NCBI RefSeq assembly: GCF_009176305.1
Contig: NZ_BLAJ01000002.1
Coordinates: forward strand, 682,001 to 746,000
Direction of reading: 5' to 3'
DNA: 64,000 nt
Origin: Martinezella dioscoreae
GTDB lineage: Bacteria; Pseudomonadota; Alphaproteobacteria; Rhizobiales; Rhizobiaceae
The notes under the pieces were generated by a model, which did no database searches, was not told where the DNA came from, and saw only the letters and a program-made list of their open reading frames with translations. Positions 59,688 through 64,000 of this stretch are shown here, piece by piece (position 1 is the stretch's first letter; each line of letters starts with the position of its first letter). The position numbers and the translations under genes are program-made.

Positions 59688-61103
59688 TCAGCTGAGCACC
59701 GCGCGCGGTTCGAGAAATGATTCCAGGCCGAAGGCGCCGAATTCTCGGCCTATGCCCGATTGCTTGAAGCCGCCGAAGGGTGCAGTCGGTTCATGCGGCG
59801 CGCCATTGATGACGACGCGGCCCGCTTCGATGCGATCCGCCATCCGCTTTGCCCTGTCGACATCGGCGGAGAAGATGTAGGCCTGCAAGCCATAGACGGT
59901 GTCATTGGCGATCTCGAGTGCATGCGTGTCATCGCGATAAGGGATGACACAGAGTACCGGTCCGAAAATCTCTTCGCGAGCGATCCTCATGTCGTTATTG
60001 ACGCGGGAGAAGATGGTTGGACGAACGAACCAGCCGCGATCGACCCCTTCCGGCCGCCCTTCACCACCCGCGAGCAGCCACGCGCCTTCTTCCTGGCCGA
60101 GACGGATATAGGACTGCACGCGATCCCATTGTTTCCGGCTGACCATGGGGCCGATCCTGACGGCGGGATCGCTTGCATCGCCCACCTTGAGTGTCGCAAC
60201 CGCTTGAGCAAGACGATCGTGGATTTCCGCCAGCCGGCCTTCGGGCGCGAGAATGCGTGTGCCGGCGATGCACGCCTGGCCGCTATTGGCAAATCCGGCT
60301 GCCAAGACCTGCGGGATGACAAGATCGAGATCGGCATCGTCGAGAATGATGTTTGGGCTCTTGCCGCCAAGCTCAAGCGTCACGCGCTTAAAGGTCGCCG
60401 ACGCCGCCTGAAGGATCGCCCGTCCCGTCACCGTCGAGCCGGTGAAGCTGATCTTTGCGATATCGTGGTGGCTGCTGAGAGCGGCGCCTACCACATGGCC
60501 GTAGCCGTTGACGATGTTGAAAATCCCATTCGGCAGGCCGGCTGCATGCAGGCACTCGGTGAGGAGCTGCGTCTGGATCGCACTCATCTCGGAGGGCTTG
60601 ATGACCATGGTCGCGCCTGCCGCGATGGCTGTGGCCAGCTTGTTGCAGATGAAGCCATAATTGCTGTTCCAGGGCGTGATCGCGGCTGCAACGCCGGCCG
60701 GGCGCATCTCTATTTCCGCATGGCCGATACGGCGGCGAAATTCATAGGTTTCGAGTGTCTTGGCCATGTTGAGGAATGCCGTGGCGGCATGTGGCACCGA
60801 AAAACCGATGAAGGATGCCGGCGCGCCATATTCCTCGCGCATGGCGTCGGTGAGGTCTGAGGCTCTGGCCGCAACCGCGTCGTGCAGGCTGTGCAGCATG
60901 GCGACGCGCTCGGCCTTCGAGCTTTGCGACTGGCTCGCAAATGCTGCCTTGGCGGCGCTGACAGCGTTGTCAACATCCTGCTCGTCGCCAAGGCATACGG
61001 TGCCGATCCGCTCTTCCGTGGCCGGGTTGAAAAGAGGTGCTTCCTCTTTGCCATGGGGCCGAACGAAGCTGCCATTAATGTAAATCGTGTCTATCGTGCG
61101 CAT
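59688..61103 (-). CDS. NAD(P)-dependent aldehyde dehydrogenase family protein
   Basis: A 471-residue ALDH. ITPWNSNYGFICNKLATAIA, KPSEMSAIQTQLL, the SFTGSTVTGRAIL cofactor loop, catalytic Glu in TLELGGKSPN, catalytic Cys in ANSGQACIAG, and EEIFGPVLCVIPY are all in place. ATG 61103 has AAGGAG 6 bases upstream; the long open frame to 61514 is antisense to the LysR gene and rejected. It is divergent from a LysR regulator. Substrate unknown; it oxidises an aldehyde to the acid in the cytoplasm. Confidence 0.9.
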   Translation of the reverse strand: MRTIDTIYINGSFVRPHGKEEAPLFNPATEERIGTVCLGDEQDVDNAVSAAKAAFASQSQSSKAERVAMLHSLHDAVAARASDLTDAMREEYGAPASFIGFSVPHAATAFLNMAKTLETYEFRRRIGHAEIEMRPAGVAAAITPWNSNYGFICNKLATAIAAGATMVIKPSEMSAIQTQLLTECLHAAGLPNGIFNIVNGYGHVVGAALSSHHDIAKISFTGSTVTGRAILQAASATFKRVTLELGGKSPNIILDDADLDLVIPQVLAAGFANSGQACIAGTRILAPEGRLAEIHDRLAQAVATLKVGDASDPAVRIGPMVSRKQWDRVQSYIRLGQEEGAWLLAGGEGRPEGVDRGWFVRPTIFSRVNNDMRIAREEIFGPVLCVIPYRDDTHALEIANDTVYGLQAYIFSADVDRAKRMADRIEAGRVVINGAPHEPTAPFGGFKQSGIGREFGAFGLESFLEPRAVLS

Positions 61104-61152
61104 GAGCGTCTCCTTCATCTTCACGACAGAGGTAAGACGCGCTATCTGTTCG

Positions 61153-61176
61153 CTGTAGTGGGACAAAGTAGTACAG
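61153..61176. promoter_or_regulatory. Candidate LysR site between ALDH and lysR
   Basis: CTGTA (61153-61157) and TACAG (61172-61176) are inverted across 14 bases, with internal GTAGT repeated in direct orientation. The site lies 22 bases upstream of the LysR start and 50 from the ALDH start. Confidence 0.4.
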
Positions 61177-61197
61177 GCTGATAAGGGAAATCGCGCA

Positions 61198-62094
61198 ATG
61201 AAGGCCAGTCTGACGGAGCTTGAAGCGATCGCTGCGGTTGCCCGCCATGGCGGTTTTCGCGCGGCCGCCCGCGAACTCGGCATGTCCTCCTCGGCGCTCA
61301 GCCATGCGGTTGCCGCGCTGGAAGAACGCCTGTCCGTGCGGATCTTCAACAGGACGACGCGCAGCGTCACGCTATCGGATGCCGGCGAGCGCTTCGTGGC
61401 GGAAGTGGCGCCGGCGCTCGTGGCAATCGACAGGGCGATCGAAAATGCAGGCCTGTCTTCCGGTACGATATCAGGCACGCTTCGTCTCAATATGGCGCCC
61501 GGCGCAGCGCGCATACTACTGACGCCGCTTATTCTCGAATATGGCCGGCGCTATCCCGATGTCGAAATCGAGATCGTCACCGATAACGCCTTGGTCGATG
61601 TCATCGGCAAGGGCTTTGACGCCGGCATCCGGATTGCCGAGGCAGTTCCGACCGATATGGTCGCAATCCCGATTATTCCGACGCTGCGCTCGCTGGTCGT
61701 CGGCTCACCTGCCTATTTCAGCAACAGGCCATACCCGCTTGTTCCGGGCGATCTCCTGCGACATCGCTGCATCCGTGCTCGCATGGCGAGCGGCAAGCTT
61801 TATCGCTGGGAGTTCGAGCGGCACGGCCAGTCCATCCTTGTCGATGCACCGGGAAGCCTCACCCTCGATGCTTCCGACCTGATGTTAAACGCTGCGCTCG
61901 AGGGGGCGGGGCTGGCCTATATCAGCGAAGCCTCCGTTGCTGGGCACATAGCGGCGGGCAATCTGATCGCGGTGCTGGAGGATTGGAGCCCACCCTATCC
62001 GGGGCTCAGCCTGTATTTCGCCCAGCGCCGCCAGATGCCGGCCCGATTGCGGGCCTTGATTGATCTGATCCGCGAGCACAATGCGTCCCGCTGA
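61198..62094 (+). CDS. LysR-family regulator
   Basis: A 298-residue LysR protein of the PecT/DmlR-like subgroup: an HTH at about 3-62 (LTELEAIAAVARHGGFRAAA, MSSSALSHAVAALEERL, RIFNRTTRSVTLSDAG) and an effector domain (TLRLNMAPGAARILLTPLI, GFDAGIRIAEAVPTDMVAI, LEGAGLAYISEASV). It is divergent from the aldehyde dehydrogenase and probably controls it in response to an aldehyde or its precursor. Confidence 0.88.
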   Translation: MKASLTELEAIAAVARHGGFRAAARELGMSSSALSHAVAALEERLSVRIFNRTTRSVTLSDAGERFVAEVAPALVAIDRAIENAGLSSGTISGTLRLNMAPGAARILLTPLILEYGRRYPDVEIEIVTDNALVDVIGKGFDAGIRIAEAVPTDMVAIPIIPTLRSLVVGSPAYFSNRPYPLVPGDLLRHRCIRARMASGKLYRWEFERHGQSILVDAPGSLTLDASDLMLNAALEGAGLAYISEASVAGHIAAGNLIAVLEDWSPPYPGLSLYFAQRRQMPARLRALIDLIREHNASR

Positions 62095-62215
62095 ACGTCG
62101 GTGAAAGATTAAGTTTCAGACATGAATCTCCATAGCGCTTGAGTGGCGCCATATCGAGATGTAGCCATATCGCCTGAGATATCGTCGAGATGATTGCTTG
62201 GAAGGTGAGCGTGTC

Positions 62216-62833
62216 ATGGACCAGAAGATCGAAGCCGTTCTCGAAGCCTATCATGAGCTAATTCGCGAAGAGCACAGCAAGCCGAGGGAAATGCCGCCGG
62301 GCGGGCGTGACGGTGGTCAGGATCGTCGGTTGAGGGCGGTCGGACCGGAGACGGGTCGCTTCATCAACATTCTGGCGAAGAGCCTGAAGGCGCCCACCAT
62401 TCTGGAGCTTGGCACATCCTTCGGCTATTCAGGTATCTGGCTTGCCGAGGCCGCGCGCGCCAGCGGCGGCAAGCTTATTTCCATGGAGTTGCACGCCTAC
62501 AAGACCGAGTTTGCCAGAGAGATGGCTGAAAAGGCGGGGTTATCGGCGCATATCGATTTCCAGATCGGCGATGCGGTGGAGATGATCAAGGCGCTGTCGT
62601 CCGGCGTCGATTTCGTGCTCGTTGACCTGTGGAAGGATCTCTACATCCCATGTCTTGAGGCCTTCTATCCGAAGCTCAATGCCGGCGCCATCATTGTGGC
62701 CGACAATATGTTCATGCCCGGGAATGAGGATGTGAAACGCTATGGCGAAGCCGTTCGCGCCAAACCTGGCATTACCTCTGTTCTGTTGCCCGTCGGTTCC
62801 GGGATCGAAGTTAGCCGCTACGATCCTGTATAA
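62216..62833 (+). CDS. SAM-dependent O-methyltransferase
   Basis: A 205-residue class-I methyltransferase of the caffeoyl-CoA/catechol O-methyltransferase type. Motif I is TILELGTSFGYSGIWLAEA, followed by LISMELHAYKTEFAREM and the VDFVLVDLWKDLYIPCLEAF motif with the metal-side Asp. ATG 62216 has AAGGTGAGCG upstream; a TTG at 62198 is less likely. No pathway partner adjoins, so substrate is unknown. It is followed by a strong hairpin. Confidence 0.82.
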   Translation: MDQKIEAVLEAYHELIREEHSKPREMPPGGRDGGQDRRLRAVGPETGRFINILAKSLKAPTILELGTSFGYSGIWLAEAARASGGKLISMELHAYKTEFAREMAEKAGLSAHIDFQIGDAVEMIKALSSGVDFVLVDLWKDLYIPCLEAFYPKLNAGAIIVADNMFMPGNEDVKRYGEAVRAKPGITSVLLPVGSGIEVSRYDPV

Positions 62834-62842
62834 GGACTGGAG

Positions 62843-62876
62843 GCAGGCGGCGGTTCATTCCTGAGCCGCCGCCTGC
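62843..62876. terminator. Bidirectional terminator
   Basis: GCAGGCGGCGG (62843-62853) and CCGCCGCCTGC (62866-62876) form a perfect 11-bp stem with a 12-base loop, between the converging methyltransferase and hydrolase genes; TTGAGTTT follows on the plus strand. Confidence 0.65.
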
Positions 62877-62882
62877 TTGAGT

Positions 62883-63641
62883 TTACTTGCCGGCGTCCTT
62901 GGCTGCCTTTTCGATGACGGCGGCGACCTTTTCCGGCTGCGAGGCGAAGACGGCATGGCTCGCCTTGATTTCGGTCACGTTGCTGCCGGCGCGCTTTGCC
63001 ATGTCGCGCTCAAGCTCGGGGTTGATGGAGCGGTCGTTGGTTGCGACGACCGCCCAGCTCTTCTTCGCCCTCCAGGCGGGATCGCCGACTTTGGCGGTGA
63101 AGGCGGCCTTCGACGCGAAAACCTGTGACTTCGCCAGAAAATTGGCTTCATCCTTCGGCAGGTCGGCGGCAAAGTCAGCAGCGAAAGTCGCCGGATCGAG
63201 ATAAAGATACTGGCCGTCCTTGGTTTCGCGGATGTTCATGCTACCTGCCGGCTTCGAGCTCGCAAGGCTGATCAGGCTCTCGCCCTTGTCGGGCTGGAAC
63301 GCCGCGACATAGACGAGACCGGCAACATCAGGGCGATTGCCCGCTTCGGTGATGACCATGCCGCCATAGCTGTGGCCGACGAGCAGGCTCGGCCCGCTCT
63401 GAAGGTCGAGCACGCGATTGGTGGCGGCGACATCGTCAGCGAGCGAGGTGATCGGTTCCTGCACGACGGTGACGTTGAAGCCGTCCTTTTCAAGGATTGC
63501 GGCGGTCTTGCGCCATCCCGAACCGTCGGCAAGGGCGCCGTGGACGATGACGATATTCTTGATCTCGGCTGCCTGCGCAGCAAAGGCAAAGGTGCTTGCG
63601 GCAAGGCCGAGAGCGATGATGGAGAGAAAACGGGTCTTCAT
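62883..63641 (-). CDS. Exported alpha/beta hydrolase (salicylate-esterase/EstC-like)
   Basis: A 252-residue alpha/beta hydrolase with a signal peptide (LGLAASTFAFAAQA-A, cleavage near residue 24). NIVIVHGALADGSGW is the oxyanion-hole region, Ser in GHSYGG is the nucleophile, and His in IKASHAVFASQP completes the triad; the WAVVATNDRSINPELERDMA segment carries the acid. Close relatives with this pattern occur in both cytoplasmic and periplasmic forms and act as esterases or hydroxynitrile-lyase-like enzymes. Substrate unknown. TCAGGAG-type sequence lies upstream of the ATG. Confidence 0.85.
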   Translation of the reverse strand: MKTRFLSIIALGLAASTFAFAAQAAEIKNIVIVHGALADGSGWRKTAAILEKDGFNVTVVQEPITSLADDVAATNRVLDLQSGPSLLVGHSYGGMVITEAGNRPDVAGLVYVAAFQPDKGESLISLASSKPAGSMNIRETKDGQYLYLDPATFAADFAADLPKDEANFLAKSQVFASKAAFTAKVGDPAWRAKKSWAVVATNDRSINPELERDMAKRAGSNVTEIKASHAVFASQPEKVAAVIEKAAKDAGK

Positions 63642-63692
63642 GGGTATAACTCCTGTCAGTTGAGCTTCATGCTTGGGGGGTGAAGGGGAATT

Positions 63693-64000
63693 TCAGCCGA
63701 AAGTGAAGGCGTAGGCCTGCACCCCGGGATCGAGGAAACGGATCTCGAAGTTGCGGGCGGTGACGTCGCCGGACTGGCGGACGAGCTGATAGAGCCTGGT
63801 GGCCGTCACGGTGCCGTTGCCGTCGGCGTCGATATCGGAGCCATGGTCCATACCCGGCGCCTTTCCGTCCACGGTCACCTGGAAACGGATCGGCTTTCCA
63901 TCTGCAGAAGGGCCAAGGACGAGGTGCAGGTCGCGGGCGCTGAAGCGGTAACTGATGCCGCCGTCTGCCTTGTTGAGCGTCGCCTGCTCGGACCCGACTG
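63693..64000 (-). CDS. DipZ-like thiol:disulfide/cytochrome c biogenesis protein, C-terminal part
   Basis: The frame is open from the right edge to the stop at 63693, giving the last 101 or so residues. The segment ISYRFSARDLHLVLGP, then DGKAPGMDHGSDIDADGNG, TVTATRLYQLVRQ and FEIRFLDPGVQAYAFTFG, is the C-terminal beta domain that follows the CcdA and thioredoxin-like domains in DipZ proteins. Upstream domains are outside the window, so the identification rests on this end only. Membrane-linked thiol redox function is the family role. Confidence 0.65.
   Translation of the reverse strand, partial: VGSEQATLNKADGGISYRFSARDLHLVLGPSADGKPIRFQVTVDGKAPGMDHGSDIDADGNGTVTATRLYQLVRQSGDVTARNFEIRFLDPGVQAYAFTFG

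Noticed and set aside
61104-61514. Extension of the aldehyde dehydrogenase to 608 residues
   Set aside because: The extra part is antisense to the LysR gene, and a strong AAGGAG site marks the start at 61103.
1-64000. CRISPR arrays, insertion sequences, integrases, tRNA or rRNA genes
   Set aside because: No regularly spaced repeats, transposase or integrase motifs, or cloverleaf/rRNA sequence were recognised anywhere in the window.

Overview
The window reads as chromosome (or a large chromosome-like replicon) of a fast-growing rhizobium, most likely Rhizobium sensu lato (tropici/rhizogenes/leguminosarum side). The reasons are the high-GC alphaproteobacterial coding style, a complete-looking succinoglycan (exo) locus whose gene set and order parallel Sinorhizobium meliloti, an aerobic (CobF/G/H/I/J/K/L/M) corrinoid pathway, and a high density of ABC uptake systems with LysR, AraC, GntR and Lrp regulators. 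Species assignment is inference. I saw no phage, transposase, CRISPR array, tRNA or rRNA.

Layout. 1-5.5 kb: galactoside locus (start of a family-5 solute-binding protein, GH4 alpha-galactosidase, divergent AraC activator, GH2 beta-glycosidase). 5.5-11.7 kb: an unusual two-HTH GntR regulator, an aldo/keto reductase of the fucose/threo-aldose dehydrogenase type, and a ribose-type sugar ABC transporter ending in a strong terminator. 11.9-30.6 kb: exopolysaccharide cluster exoZ-exoQ-exoF-exoY (minus), exoX-exoU (plus), exoV-exoW (minus), exoH-K-L-A-M-O-N-P (plus). Together these cover sugar-nucleotide supply (ExoN), priming (ExoY/F), seven later sugars (ExoA/L/M/O/U/W), decoration (ExoZ acetyl, ExoH succinyl, ExoV pyruvyl), polymerisation and length control (ExoQ/P), cleavage (ExoK) and repression (ExoX). 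exoT and exoI, which lie between exoW and exoH in S. meliloti, are not here. 30.6-32.9 kb: EamA transporter, FMN reductase, NikR. 33.0-40.1 kb: cobalamin ring genes cobM, L, K, J, I, H, G, F. 40.1-42.3 kb: AraC regulator divergent from a Fsr-like efflux pump. 42.4-45.4 kb: D-alanine catabolism (dadX, dadA, divergent Lrp). 45.4-49.9 kb: HWE sensor kinase, LysR, anion-symporter-type MFS. 50-51.6 kb: ornithine cyclodeaminase with divergent Lrp regulator. 52.2-59.0 kb: HutC regulator divergent from a polar-amino-acid ABC transporter, an ammonia-lyase-family protein and a sarcosine-oxidase-like flavoenzyme. 59-64 kb: cytochrome b561, aldehyde dehydrogenase with LysR, O-methyltransferase, exported alpha/beta hydrolase, and the C-terminal end of a DipZ-like protein.

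Most interesting points: (1) the ammonia-lyase homologue at 56.3-57.8 kb lacks the Ala-Ser-Gly triad that makes the MIO cofactor, yet sits in a tight transporter/oxidase operon under a HutC-type regulator; this is the best candidate for an undescribed catabolic system. (2) A 12-mer TGCGCTGCAAAA recurs exactly in three different exo intergenic regions. (3) exoX is preceded by a 12-codon leader ORF with a better ribosome-binding site than exoX itself. (4) cobK and cobL are divergent with overlapping start codons.
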